A stretch of 64,000 nt of DNA. Origin: Hordeum vulgare subsp. vulgare. Lineage: Eukaryota; Streptophyta; Magnoliopsida; Poales; Poaceae. A program made the translations under genes and the position numbers. The stretch spans positions 506,961,225-507,025,224 of the forward strand of contig NC_058518.1 in assembly GCF_904849725.1 (NCBI RefSeq), read 5' to 3'. Under the pieces are notes generated by a model that worked only from the letters and a program-made list of their open reading frames with translations, had not been told where the DNA came from and ran no database searches. Below are positions 1-11,594 of this stretch, piece after piece (positions within the stretch are counted from its first letter, which is position 1; each line of letters opens with the position of its first letter).

Positions 1-40
1 ATTTATATTTAGGAAAAAAGGGAGTAGGTGCCACATGCAT

Positions 41-230
41 ATTCATGCATCTCCATGGTTCCGTTGCATGGCCATGGCTATCTGGTCACCTGGAAAAGCG
101 TGTAGAAATCCTGATCCGGCTTGTAGTAATTCACTAATTCTATGGGTTACTGCAAGGTAAACGATGAAGGTACGTTCATTAGCGAAATTTCGCTAAAAGA
201 AAACTACAACCTGCAGAGTGACCTCCTAAG
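41..230. repeat. Direct repeat, copy 1 (partner at 1581-1775)
   Basis: The stretch from the ATTCATGCAT motif at 41 through the CTATGGGTTACT motif to GCAGAGTGACCTC near 212-224 recurs, with substitutions and small indels, 1540 bases later. Copy 1 lies outside any gene I can recognise. The pair could be the two ends of an internally disrupted element or a tandem duplication. The DNA between them holds a LINE fragment and a TTA-target element end. Confidence 0.6.
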
Positions 231-332
231 AGCAACTATATTTTTTTTGGATAAAGAGAATTTATTAATTAAGAGTTTTAAGCATTACATTCGGTCTCTG
301 CATATCAAGAATGCAGACAGTCAATAAATATA

Positions 333-935
333 GAAGTTCACTAGTACACAAACTGAAAATAAAGCATATCGGACTACATATGAGAATTTGTGAAGCCGCC
401 TAAGGGAGATAGATCAATCCGGAGACTATGTTGCCATCCATGCCGGGAAAATAACTCCTCGACCGCTGCCTCCAAACGTAACACCACCTCCAAAAACAAG
501 TCTCGATGCTGCGCACGCTGTAGGACCGACCAGACTCGTAGAGTTGTTGTACACCGATGAATAACCAGCATAACAAAACCATTTTTTTATTAAAAACCTT
601 GTCATTTCTACACAGCGACCAAACAACGGCAATCGCTCCCACCCTACAGAATAGTTTAAACCTAGAATCAACCCCGTTCAGCCAGTTGCCAAAGATGTTT
701 GCAACCGAAGTCGGGGGATGTAAGGTAGAACCTATTTGGATGGCTGATCATATAGACCTAGCGAACTCACACTGAAAGAACAAGTGTGTAATACTCTCGT
801 CGTGTTGACAAAACACACACTTTTTACTTCTATGCCAATTCCATTTTGCAAGGTTATCTCTTGTAAGAATAACACCTCGACGAAGATACCATGCAAACAC
901 CTTAGTTTTTAGCGGAATCTTCATCTTTCAAACTT
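333..935 (-). pseudogene. LINE 3' fragment: zinc-binding domain of reverse transcriptase ORF2
   Basis: Read on the minus strand from about 930 down, the translation matches the C-terminal end of plant LINE ORF2 proteins, the zf-RVT region after the reverse transcriptase. It shows a basic-aromatic stretch ending in GVILTRDNLAKWNW, then CVFC and HDESITHLFFQC giving a Cys-Cys-His-Cys pattern, then FGNWLNGVD and the AVVWSLCRNDKVFNKK block. An in-frame TGA at 748-750 (minus) breaks it. Nothing upstream of this domain is present, so it is a 5'-truncated copy, as LINE insertions commonly are. It resembles the same part of the large LINE at 57-64 kb but is clearly diverged from it. It should have no function. 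Confidence 0.75.
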
Positions 936-981
936 TGTTATTCTCCTTAATATCGACTGGTACTTCGGGTAGGATTAAAGA

Positions 982-1790
982 GAGCATCTATAATAGGTGA
1001 TGGCAATTTAAAGATGTAAAATTAGATGTTGTATAATTTACACCCTCAAAAAATGCATTTTATATCTTAAAAAGAAGGCAACTCCAACAGATGATGTATA
1101 TTGGTGATGTAAATCTCCAACTTCGATGATGCAAATGAAAAAGCAAGACCGGCCGATGGCTGCGTGGCTGTATACAACCACTTTACAACCACTTTTGCAG
1201 ATGTTAATCAAAGTGCATGATATTAATCAAAGTTTGAAATCAAAACAAATGATGTATAGCAACATTTTCAGATTTCTACCACCAAAAGTGCATGACATTA
1301 ATCAAAGTTTGAAATCCTACAATTAAAAGTGCATCATCTCAAACAAAGACTTTAGTCCAACAAATTAAAATGCACATAACATGGAACATATCACTCAATT
1401 TGTACAGATCACTGAACTTTTGTCATCTCCATTGCCACTTGTCACATTGCGGACGATGTCATCATCGTCATCATCAATGGCTTCTTTGTTGAAGTTTTTA
1501 GGCGTTGAAGTCTCAATGTCGCGACCTCCACTGAAAACACCTTCATTGCCACCTCCCGTGCCGCTCATGTTGCCACCGATATTCATGCATCCCATGGTTC
1601 CATGCATGGCCATGGCTATATCCGACCACCTGGAAAAGCAAGTAGAAATCATTGATCCAGCTTGTGGTAAGTCTATGGGTTACTAAAAGGTACACCATGA
1701 TGTCAAATTCATTCCCAAGTTTTTTTGTAAAAAAGAAAAGAAAATTACGATGTGCAGAGTGACCTCATAACTGTCGCACATTGCGTCAAA
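982..1790. mobile_element. PIF/Harbinger-like terminal fragment
   Basis: GAGCATCTATAATAGG at 982, followed by a short region rich in GATGTAAA and AACTCCAACAGATGATG, resembles the ends of TTA-target (PIF/Harbinger) elements. Inside is a 32-base motif around AAAGTGCATGAYATTAATC present twice (about 1209 and 1286). A minus-strand reading at 1395-1652 encodes a Gly/Asp-rich low-complexity peptide with six consecutive Asp residues, possibly the tail of an element-associated protein. The second copy of the direct repeat (1581-1775) lies at its right edge. No matching right terminus or target duplication was found, so the extent is approximate. Confidence 0.35.
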
Positions 1791-3296
1791 CTAGTAATTG
1801 TGTACATGTGTTAGTTTGGTAGTAATATTGTGTTCAAGATTAACCACACTTAATGTTAGTTCCAAGGATGGGCCACGTCCTAAATAACGGATTGATCGGG
1901 TGCCTCCACGAGCCTCCATATCCTCCTCATATTTGGTATTAATATGAAAGTTTGGACTTAGCCCGGACTTATAGGGATGTTATGAGGGGGTCCGGTTAGG
2001 TCACATTATTTGTTCTCTCTTATGTTTGATCACTAACCGAAAGTGTCCGCGAACGTTTGAGGGGACCGATTGTAGGTGTTGTAAGATTATTGTTTTTGAT
2101 AGTATGATGTGCGTTAGTTGATTGTAAAGAAAAGATATGTGTTTGTTTTGCTTAGTCCATTTTTCTCGGTTATCTTAGCTTAGTGAATAGCAACTTAATT
2201 TTTTTCTAAAGCCCGTGACAACGAACGACCATTCCACTACTATTATTAATGTTATTTATGTTATTTATAAATTGTGAATAATATGATTAACATGTTTCCG
2301 AACTATTGATGATGTGATGAATACATCATTGAAGCAGTGTGAGATGTTAGATATAGATGGTTCGATGGCTCAGGTCATTTAGATTCACAAAACTCGTGCT
2401 TTTATAAGTAGTACTGTAGAAAATATGAGGGTAGTCAAACACGCCTCCTATGCGGGCCGTCCATTTCAGTGCAATGTAGCTTAGTAGGCTCGGTTTATTA
2501 TGGGTTTTTATTTTATCAGTTTTAATATTTAGAGTTTCTTTTTCATTCGGTTTTGAAAAACATGAAAACAACTTCATTTTAAAATTTTCAAGTTTTCAAA
2601 TTCGAGAATGTTTTTTCTGTAAGCACTAACGTTTTTGAGATTTTTTGAACATTTTTGAAATACATCTTTAATATAAAAAATATGAAAGGTACCAAAGAGA
2701 ATTACAATAAATGAATATTGCTTAAATTCTATGAATATTGTTTAGAAGTTATGAGCATTTATTAAGCATGAATATTTAGAAATATAAAAAATAGGTTTTT
2801 AAATGGAAACAGTAAGAAACTTTGATTTTTTTAAGTTGTAATTTTTTTTATTAAAATAATAAAAAACCTAAGAAAACCAGCACAAAAAAAGGTTCAAGAA
2901 AAACTGGGCCGAAAATTTCTAGAAAGTTCCAAAAATCAATAAAAAGATGACAATATTTCCCAAACCGGGGTATGTGTGATAGGTACATGCCTTAACGTAC
3001 AGCCCATATACTAGCTGGCTCCCATGTGTGATTCTAGGACATATGGTCGCTAAATAGGATTCACCTGTGCACAGATGCATCGAGTGACTGGTTGATAAAA
3101 GAATTTAGATTGATCGAACCTATTGCATTCCAAATGATGATTAAATTAGGAATTTTTGCACACTGTCATCTGCATTGCCGATACATACTAACAGCCCACA
3201 TCTCTATACTATACACCGCCGCACGAAAAATCTTTGATGGTTTTCTATACAAAACCATAGCTGATAGCCCTCATTGTCGATGAAATATCCCCGCGG
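1791..3296. other. AT-rich intergenic DNA, nothing recognised
   Basis: No credible coding region, RNA gene or element terminus was found. It contains A/T-rich stretches (2580-2960) typical of decayed transposon DNA. Short open frames here lack domains and start context. Confidence 0.5.
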
Positions 3297-3354
3297 ATGG
3301 CCATGCCTCATTGGCGGCCTTTATGGGGCAGCCCACCTAAAATCGTTGTGGATG

Positions 3355-4938
3355 TGCCCGGCAACGGCGTCAGAAATTCTTCTGCTGCAGGCTATGCCTA
3401 TAGGGATTTTCTTGGCAAATATGCAAAGGATTCCCCCACGGCTTTGGAGCCTTGCGTTGGTGTTCCCTTGAAGAGGAAATGGTGATCTAGCACAGCGGCA
3501 GTAAATATTTCCCTCAGTTTGAGAACCAAGGTATCAATCCAGTAGGAGGACCGCGTCAAGTCACAAGTACCTGCACAAACACAAAGAGCTTGCATCCAAC
3601 GCTGTGAAGGGGTTGTCAATCCCTTATAGATTGTTTGCAAAGTGAGAACAGAAAAAAAAGAAAACAAAGAAAAGTAAAAATAAAAGTGGAGACGATAGTT
3701 GTGAATAGACCCGGGGGCCGTAGTGTTCACTAGTGGCTTCTCTCATGAAAGCAAGTAGATGGTGGGTGAACGAATTACTGTCGAGCAATTGATAGAACCG
3801 CGCAAAGTCATGACGTTATCTATGGCAATGATCATATCTATAGGCATCACGTCCAAAACAAGTAGACCGATACTTTCTGCATCTACTACTATTACTCCAC
3901 ACGTCGACCGCTATCCAGCATGCATCTAATGTATTGAGTTCATAAGAACAGAGTAACGCCTTAAGCAAGATGACATGATGTAGATGGACAATCTCAAATC
4001 TATGATGAAAGCCCATCTTGTTACCCTTGATGGCAACAACACGATGCGTGCCTTGCTGCCCCTTCTGTCACTGGGAAAGGTCACCGCACGGTATGAACCC
4101 AAAACTAAGCACTTCTCCCATTGCAAGAATCATAGATCTAGTTGGTCAAACAAAAGCCAAGACTCGGAGAGACTTACAAGGATATCAAATCATGCATATA
4201 AGAAATCAGCAAAGACTCAAATATAGTTCATAGATAATCTGATCACAAATCCACAATTCATCGGATCTCGACAAACACACCGCCAAAGAGGATTACATCG
4301 GATAGATCTCCATGAAGATCATGGAGAACTTTGTATTGAAGATCCAAGAGAGAGAAGAAGCCATCTAGCTACTGACTACGAACCCGTAGGTCTGACGTAG
4401 ACTACTCACGAGTCATTGGAGAGGCAATGATGTTGATGTAGAAGCCCTCCTGCTCCAAAGTCCCCTCCGGCAGGGCACCGGGAAGGGTCTCCAGATGAGA
4501 TCTCGCGGAAACGGAAGCTTGCGGCAGTGGAAAAGTGGTTTCGTGGACGCCCTGATTTTTCTAGGATTTTAGGGAATACATAGGCCAAAGAGCTAGGGCA
4601 GGGGAGCGACAGGGAGGCCACAAGCTTGGTGGCCGCGGCCCCCCTGGCCGCGGTGACAGGGCTTGTGGGCTCCCTGTGGGCCTTCTGTCTTGGCCCTCAA
4701 GTCCCCTGGTCTTCTTTCGTTCTGGAAAAATTCATTTCGGAGATTTTATTACGTTTGGACTCCGTTCCAAAATCAGATCTAAAAAGAGTCAAAAACACAG
4801 AAAAATCAGGAAGTGGCACTTGGCATTGAATTAATAAGTTAGTCCCAAAATAGATATAAAAGGTATATAAAACATCCAAAGTTGACAAGATAACAACATG
4901 AAACCGTCAAAAATTATAGATACGTTTGAGACGTATCA
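3355..4938 (-). mobile_element. 3' LTR of the outer Sabrina-like gypsy element
   Basis: This is the left copy of a ~1.58-kb LTR whose other copy is at 47.7-49.3 kb. On the minus strand it begins TGATACGTCTCAAACG at 4938. It contains GCGGAAACGGAAGCTTGC (4505-4522), the complement of the Sabrina LTR primer sequence as I remember it. Similarity to the right copy ends around 3355-3360, just past a primer-binding-site-like motif (GGCAACGGCGTCA). A 3' LTR would not normally be followed by such a motif, so the exact edge is uncertain. ATGGCCA occurs at 3297 and again immediately outside the right LTR at 49309, which may be the remains of the target duplication. Confidence 0.8.
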
Positions 4939-5196
4939 AGCATCGCCAAGCTTAACTCCTGCTCGTCCTCGAGTAGGGAAGTGATAAAGAATGATTTTTT
5001 GATGCTTTCATGCTACCTAGCATAGATGTACTTTGTAACTCCTCTTATGTGACGTGAATGATCAGATCCATTAGAATCAAAACAATAGTTTGCTATTGAC
5101 GTGGAGAAAATAATACTTCAAGCAAACTAGCAAGGTAATCATGAACTTTCAAAATAACAAGGCCAAAAGAAAGTTATCCCTACAAAATCATATAGT
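4939..5196 (-). mobile_element. Sabrina-like internal 3' non-coding segment with polypurine tract region
   Basis: Directly upstream (minus strand) of the 3' LTR lies a purine-rich stretch containing CTCGAGGACGAGCAGG, as expected of the polypurine tract that primes second-strand synthesis. The rest is non-coding internal sequence. It is interrupted at 5196 by the CACTA insertion and resumes at 44337; the two halves join across one copy of the AGT target site. Confidence 0.75.
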
Positions 5197-5576
5197 CACT
5201 ACAGGAATCAGCTTCTTTGCCGTCTGCCATCACAGACGGCAAAGACTAAATCCCGGACGACAAAGAGAATACCATAGACGGCAAAGAATCTCACGGCCGG
5301 CAAAATTTCTGCGTCAGCCTACGACGGCATCGTACCTTCTTTGCCGTCTGTCCCCACAAAGCGGACGACAAAGCTCTTTGCCGTCAGCTTTCCATAGGAG
5401 CAGTCGGCAAAGTGCTTGAGACGGCAGCCGGCAGGCGTTGCCTCCGTTAGGGGTTAACGGAGGCTTTGCCGTATGCCTCCCCGTTATTCTTTGCCGTTTG
5501 CCTCCCCCTTATTCTTTGCCGTCTGCCTCCCCCTTATTCTTTGCCGTCTGCCTCCGCCTCCCCCCCCCTCCACTCT
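5197..5576. repeat. Left terminal and subterminal repeats of CACTA-A
   Basis: After the CACTA terminus come at least eight direct or inverted copies of TTTGCCGTC-type motifs. A pyrimidine-rich stretch follows (5460-5576) with TATTCTTTGCCG plus CCTCCCC units in tandem. In En/Spm-type elements such repeats are binding sites for the TNPA-type protein. Confidence 0.8.
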
Positions 5577-5944
5577 CACTACTGGAAAAGCATAATTTGC
5601 CGATAGCTTTCAGCTTTGCCGTCAGCAATTTCACGGGGCTGACGGCAAAGAGACTTTGCCCTCAGCCAAAATAAGTACTGACGGCATAGGAGAGGCTGAC
5701 GACATAGATAATCTATGCCTTCCGCTTTGTCTAAGCCGTCAGCCAGCTGACGGCAAAGGCGAAAACCACTGACGGCATAGGGAGCTCCCCGGTCCCACGT
5801 CCGACCACGGCTTAACGGGGCACCGCTTTGCCGACAGCCAGCCGACGGCAAAGCCTAACGGTTGTCTTTGCCGACAACTAGCTGACGACATAGCTCGGTT
5901 GTTTCCCCCGTGCACACGACCTAACCGCATGCCCTAACATTTCT

Positions 5945-6248
5945 CTCTCCCTGGTCTCCCTACTCTCCCTGCTCTCCCGACCCACCGCCGTCGTCCTGCA
6001 CTGGCCCCACCCCGCGCCGCCCCGCCGCGCTGTGCCGTCCCGCACCAGCCCCACCCCGCGCCGCCCCGCCGCGCCGCCCCGCACCAGCCCCACCCCGCGC
6101 CGCCCCGCCGCGCCGCCCCGCACCAGCCCCACCCCGCGCCGCCCCGCACCAGCCCGGCCCCGCGCCGCCCCGCGCCGGCCCAGCCCAGCCCCACCCCGCG
6201 CCAACCCCGCCCCGCCGCTGCCCCGCGCCATCCCCGCCCGACTCGCCG
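5945..6248 (+). repeat. GC-rich untranslated leader with 39-bp tandem repeats
   Basis: This is the probable first (non-coding) exon of the CACTA-B transposase gene. It holds about three to four copies of a 39-base C/G-only unit starting CGCACCAGCCCCACCC (near 6041, 6080, 6119). It ends at a good splice donor, CCG|GTGAGC, at 6248/6249. Long open frames on both strands here are by-products of base composition. Confidence 0.6.
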
Positions 6249-6426
6249 GTGAGCTCCTTCTCCCCTTTTTTCTTTTTTTAGTTTATTTTTCTATGTTAGT
6301 TAGATCTGTTAGTAGTAGATTTTTAGTTAAATTTAGTTAGCAATTACTTAATGGTAGATTTTTAGTGGTAGATTTTTAGTTAAATTTAGTTAGCAATTAT
6401 TTAGTTATCAATTAGAAGGAGATACT

Positions 6427-6952
6427 TAGCGTGTTTGGTAGTTTATGGGAAAGGGACTAGGAATTTGTGAGAGGGAGTTGGCCGAGGGATTTACATGGGT
6501 AGCGGACTATTTAGTCCCAATCCAGCGTTTGGTATTGGTTGGGAATTATCTGTGGGAATAATTCTCATGAACAAAGAAAGGAAGGATAGGTTACGAGAGA
6601 CGGGCTCCTATTTGATGTAGATTAGGAAGTAGTTAGCGTTGGCCGGTTTGTTTAGAGGAGAAATTATGCTGCCACATGCATTTAGCTAGTTTGTTCGTAG
6701 TTTTTTTCTTTCTTTTGCTTCTGGAGGTGGGCCACAAAATCAGTAACAATATGTTTTCATACGTCAACTCCCATTCCTTTGATGAATTACCAGGGCTCCC
6801 GAGGGTAGAGATCGATGGGAGTTGGCCCTAGTAATTCCCCTTCCCCTTCCCTGGTTAAATCCCAAGTCCCTGAACCAATCAACAGATTTTTAGTCTCGTT
6901 AATATTAAACTCCCATTCCCTACCTCCAACTCCCCCAACCAAACACGTTGTA
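6427..6952. mobile_element. MITE-like element inside the intron
   Basis: GCGTGTTTGGTAGTTTATGG at 6429 and its imperfect complement ending CCAACCAAACACG near 6947 form terminal inverted repeats of roughly 40 bases (GGGAAAGGGACTAGGAA against TAGGGAATGGGAG). No coding sequence is present. I could not fix a target duplication, so the superfamily is open. Confidence 0.5.
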
Positions 6953-7440
6953 AGAGAAGAAGAAGAAGAAGAAAAGGAAAAAGAGAAAGAAGAAGGGGGA
7001 GAATTATTTAGTTAGCAATTATTTAATTACCGCGAGTAGAAAAAGAGAAAGAAGAAGAAGAAAAGGAAAAAGAGAAAGTAGAAGGGGGAGAAAAGTTAAA
7101 TTTAGTTAGCAATTATTTAATTACCGGGAGTGCGTATTTGTGTTTATTCAGTGCATTTAAATGTGCAGTAGCTTCTCCGCGAGGGATTGGTTTTCAACGA
7201 CCTCCCCTGCATTCGAAAGTGAGCACATTTGTTAACTCCTCCTCCACCCCCTTTATTTTGCTCTGTTCCGGCCTTCGTGCCGATGACACTATCTAGCTAG
7301 GTATTTTTAGTATTAAAATGCAAAGTTGTTGCGTAAACAATATGCGTCTCCTGTTCGAAAGGTTTCCTGTCATAAATATGCATGCATTTGCATATTTATA
7401 ACGGTGATTCTTTCGAATTGTCCAACATTATCCATGGACA

Positions 7441-7653
7441 ACCCGGGTATGTGTAGATTAGGTCGTTTCCCACGCTTTGCTCCGGATCCCATGCAGAGTT
7501 TCGATAGCTCCTCCTTGTTGTTCTCCGGGTACACATCCTCTCGGTTAGTTGCCGAGACGTGTATCAGGAGAAAAGCGGGGAGGTGCTGCCGAAATTTTGC
7601 GTTGGGTCGGGAGCAGAGCATGGGGAAATGACCCAATCTACACATACTCGGGT
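7441..7653. repeat. Long imperfect hairpin (two ~106-base arms)
   Basis: The sequence from ACCCGGGTATGTGTAGATT at 7441 to AATCTACACATACTCGGGT at 7653 is an almost complete inverted repeat centred near 7547 (CTCGGTTAGTTGCCGAG). I estimate about three quarters of positions pair. As RNA it would fold into a single long stem. It lies within the transposase leader intron. Confidence 0.75.
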
Positions 7654-7815
7654 GGGATTAGGACCCATCTTTACCTAGTAGCTGGTAGGTGTGCATGCCG
7701 TGCATCCCAATGTATTAACCATGATTAAAAAATGGCCATAATTAATTTAACATACTTGATGAACTGATAATTTATATTGTTTTATATGTGGATACTATGT
7801 AGCTAGCTTGCCAGA

Positions 7816-10800
7816 ATGACTGATCGTGAATGGATGTACACCGGTCACCATAGTCAGAGAGATATGACCGATGAATGGTTGAGCAAAACCTATGAATTCG
7901 TGGAAACGACATTTTCTAAAGGCCAGCCAAAAACATGGTGCCCCTGCACTAAGTGCAAGAATTATTCGCGACAGACAAAGGATGTAATGGGTAAACACCT
8001 GCAGATGCGTGGTTTTACTGCCGGCTATACCTTGTTGACATTTCATGGTGAGTCGGCCCAACGTAACAGAGACGAGGTGTTGCGTCGGTGCACCGATGAT
8101 TATGGTACATGGATTGAAGACATGGTGAATGACTTTGATGATGCTCGGAACAAAGACGAAGAGATGGAGGAATCCGCGAAAGCCTTCTATGCCATGTTGG
8201 AGTCTTCAAAACATCCTCTTCACGAGCACACTAAGATTTCTCAGCTAGATGCCATCGCACAAGTAATGGCTCTGAAAGCCTAGTTCAACATTGGAAGAGA
8301 CCTGTTTGACTCAGTGATGACCCTATTTGGGCGCTTTCTACCAGAAGGTCATATTATGCCTTCAAACCTATATGAGTCAGACACAATCCTTAGTGCACTC
8401 AAGATGCCGTATGAGCAGATACATGCTTGTGAGAAGGGATGTGCCTTATTTAGGAAAGAGTATGCGGACGAAGCATATTGTCCATTTTGCAAGTCCTCCA
8501 GATATGTTGAGGTAGAAAACGGTGAAGGTGAGAAGAAGCAGAGCAAAATCCCCGTGAGTGTCCTACGGTATCTGTGATCCTACCAAGACTTCATCGACTT
8601 TACATGCTCGAAGAAACAGCAAAACAGATGACATGGCACAAACATGGAATTAGGAAAGAATTAGATGAACACAGAGTTCCGATGTTGGTACACCCTTCAG
8701 ATGGTGACGCATGGAAGGCATTCGATAGTATACATAAGGAAAAAGCTAAAGAACCAAGGAATTGTCGAATCGCCATCAGCCTCGATGGGTTCAATCCTTT
8801 TGGTATGACGGCTACCCAATATAGTTGCTGGCCTATATTTGTCATTCCCCTCAATCTTCCACCATCATCCATTATGCAAAGAAAGCACATATTTCTGACG
8901 TTGATAGTTCCGGGGCCAAACTACCCGAGGAAGAATATGAGTGTGTACATGCAACCGCTGATGGATGACTTGAAAGAAGCTTGGGTGAATGGGGTCAACA
9001 CATACGACGCAGCTAAGAAAGAGAACTTTCAAATGTATGTTTGGTACCAATACTCGTTGCATGATCTGTCGACATTTGCGCTTTTCGTTGCCTGGTGTGT
9101 GCATGGAAGGTTCCCATGCCCACAATGAAAGGCAGCTCTTAAGTTTCATTGGTTGCCGGCGGGTGGGAAGTATTCCTGCTTTGACTTGCATAGACAGTTC
9201 TTGCCTATGGACCATCCATTCAGAAAAGACAAGAAGAATTTCATGAAAGGTAAAGTTGTCAAACACTCAGCACCACCTGCATTGACGGGGGCACAAATTA
9301 ATGAACAGTTAAAATCTATGGAGCCTGATCCAAACCGTCCAGGGTATTTCTTGGGTTATAATGAGGAACACGCCTGGACCCATAGGCCATGCATCTGGGA
9401 TCTCCCCTACTTCGAAGACCTCTTACTTCCACACAACATTGACATGATGCACACTGAAAAGAATATCGCCGAGGCCCTTCTTGGCACATTTTTCGGCACT
9501 GATAAGGGCAAAGATAATACAAAGGCTAGAGTTGACCAGGAGACTCTGTGTGATAGGCCATCACTAAACATGCGAGAACCGAAAGGAAGAAAAAATTGGT
9601 CCAAACCACCTGCCTGGTACAATCTTGAGAAGGGAGCAATAAGGGATGTCCTCTTGTGGGTGCAAAAAAAGTTGTTGTTCCCCGATGGGTATGCTGCGAA
9701 TCTAGCGAGGGGAGCGAGCATTGAAAAAATGAAATTTTTTGGGCTCAAGAGTCATGATTGGCACATATGTCTTGAGCGGATAATGCCGGTGATGTTGCGC
9801 GGCTATATCCCCGAGGCTGAATGGCTAGTATTGGCCGAGTTGAGCTATTTCTTCCGTGTTCTTTGTGCTAAAGAGTTGTCGCGTGCCTTGATAGATGACA
9901 TGGAAGAGTTGGCGCCTGAGTTGCTCTGCAAGTTAGAGAAGATTTTTCGACAGGGCTTCTTTAATCCGATGCAACACATGATTTTGCATCTCCCAACCGA
10001 GGCAAGATTGGGTGGCCCTGTGCAAAATCCTTGGTGCTACGCAACTGAAAGAATGCAGAAGACACTTCGAGGAAAATGTAAAAATAAACGTAGAATTGAA
10101 GCATCGATGGCCGAGGCGTTCATTACCGAGGAGGCGGCAAACTTCGTAACAGCACACTATGATGCCACTATGCACAGCTTGCATAATCCAAAGCCTCGGT
10201 ACAATCTGGGCGACCCCAAACGACGTGTATCCAATCTCAGCCTCTTCAAAGGGAAGCTCGCACCTTCTGGTGTGGGAAAACCAAAGTTGCTGTGCGTCGA
10301 GGAGTGGCGCACACTAACGATGTATATATTGAACAACTTAACAGAAGTTCGGCCATACATCGAGTAAGTGCTCTGTACATTGTTTCGCAACTTTTAATAA
10401 TTTTTTTGTCTAACAACTATTATTAATTGATACAGTCGATACGTCGAACAATTCTCGAATGGTGTTGCAATCGAAAAAGAATCCATTCTCGAGTATGAAC
10501 TTCTTGAAAAGACAGGAGGCGGTTATCCCGGTTTCATCTCTTGGTTCAAAAAAGGCACCTCCCTTATATATAATAAGTGATTTCCTTTGTTTCTATTACT
10601 CATGAGTAACACACCAAACTCTATCTTTTCTTAACTTCTAGGCTAATTCAGATGAGCAAGTCGACGATGAATTGAGACAAATAGCTAATGGTTTTGACTT
10701 TAAGGTCCGTACATTCTAGAAGTACGACATCAACGGGTATCGCTTTCGTACTGCTAGCAAAGAGCTTTCAATGCCCGGTCGAAAAACAAACAATTCCGGT

Positions 10801-11454
10801 GTCTCTGCTATAGGCGAGGGAGGTGTCGAGTATTATGGAAGACTTGAAGAAGTCTATGAACTTCATTATTATGGTGAAAATCCTCCGAACGTTGTTGTGT
10901 TCAAATGTCATTGGTTCGATCCTACTAAGACAAGACGGACTCATGAACATCTTGGGATTGTCGAAATTCGACAAGACAGGCAGTTAAGCGGTGCCGATGT
11001 CTATATTGTGGCTCAACAGGCCACCCAAGTTTTCTATCTGCCATACTGTCGTCAAAGTGTTAAGAACCTGGAAGGTTGGTATGTCGTGTTCGATGTGCCG
11101 CCACATCTTAGACCACCTCCCCCAAATGAAGACGATTATGAACCTCAAATTGACCCAATAACATATGATGGAGAATTCTTCCAAGAATCACGTGGCGTCA
11201 GACGTCGTACCCGAAACTGCTCTACGTCCACCCTGAACACGGAGGAACAAGACTCACGTGATGATGAGGAAGAAGTGGAAGTAGAAGAAGTTACCAATGC
11301 CGATGAGCTATCAATGCTTGATCGGTTACAAAAAGGCCTTCCACATGATGTCCCTGAACCCGATGACGATATCAGTCATGACGACACGTGTGATACTGAT
11401 GATGATTTTGCTTCAATTGACCATGGAGAAGAGACAGATGATCCATACTATTAG
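7816..11454 (+). pseudogene. TNP2-like CACTA transposase, broken (CACTA-B)
   Basis: This was the transposase that cuts CACTA ends. The N-terminus starts MTDREWMY and has the transposase-associated domain with CPCTKC (8 to 9 kb side). Next comes a Transposase_21 region with the intact ISLDGFNPFG motif, DUF4218 (9.7-10.3 kb) and DUF4216 (10.7-11.1 kb), then an acidic tail. ATG at 7816 follows an intron acceptor. Defects on this strand are an in-frame TAG at 8281-8283, a frameshift near 8572 just after VSVLRYL, a TGA at 9126-9128 where a Cys codon is expected, and a TAG at 10717-10719. Small introns lie at 10364-10435 and near 10577-10641. It would not give a working protein. The conserved Asp of the DGxNPFG motif survives here, unlike in CACTA-2. 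Confidence 0.88.
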
Positions 11455-11594
11455 TACTTTCTATGCATCCAAACATTGTTGTTTAATCATTCAATTATTA
11501 GTTGAATTATTCATGTATTTATTATTGTTCATTTAATTATTGTCCTTGAGTTTGTACTAATTATTTAACTATTTATCGTTATAGGTGGTGAGAC

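Larger units (their letters stand above)
6249..7814 (+). other. Leader intron of the CACTA-B transposase gene
   Basis: The donor GTGAGC at 6249 and the acceptor CCAG ending at 7814 sit two bases before the TNP2 start codon. The intron carries a MITE-like inverted-repeat element (6427-6952), a duplicated GA-rich block (6955-7030 and 7045-7125, each ending in AATTATTTAATTACCG), and a long imperfect hairpin (7441-7653). The splice sites are inferred from consensus only. Confidence 0.5.

Noticed and set aside
3200..3300. Small hairpin around TTGATGGTTTTCTATACAAAACCAT as a microRNA precursor
   Set aside because: Stem too short and no extended pairing; nothing beyond chance.
3274..4829. Multiple short frames repeated at 47.6-49.2 kb as possible duplicated genes
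   Set aside because: They lie in the two Sabrina-like LTRs, which are non-coding.
5878..6340. Gly/Arg-rich (minus) and Pro/Arg-rich (plus) frames of about 100 codons
   Set aside because: They cover the 39-bp GC tandem repeats of an untranslated leader.
7326..7645. Two ~100-codon frames on opposite strands with similar peptides
   Set aside because: The similarity comes from the inverted repeat at 7441-7653; there is no independent sign of coding.
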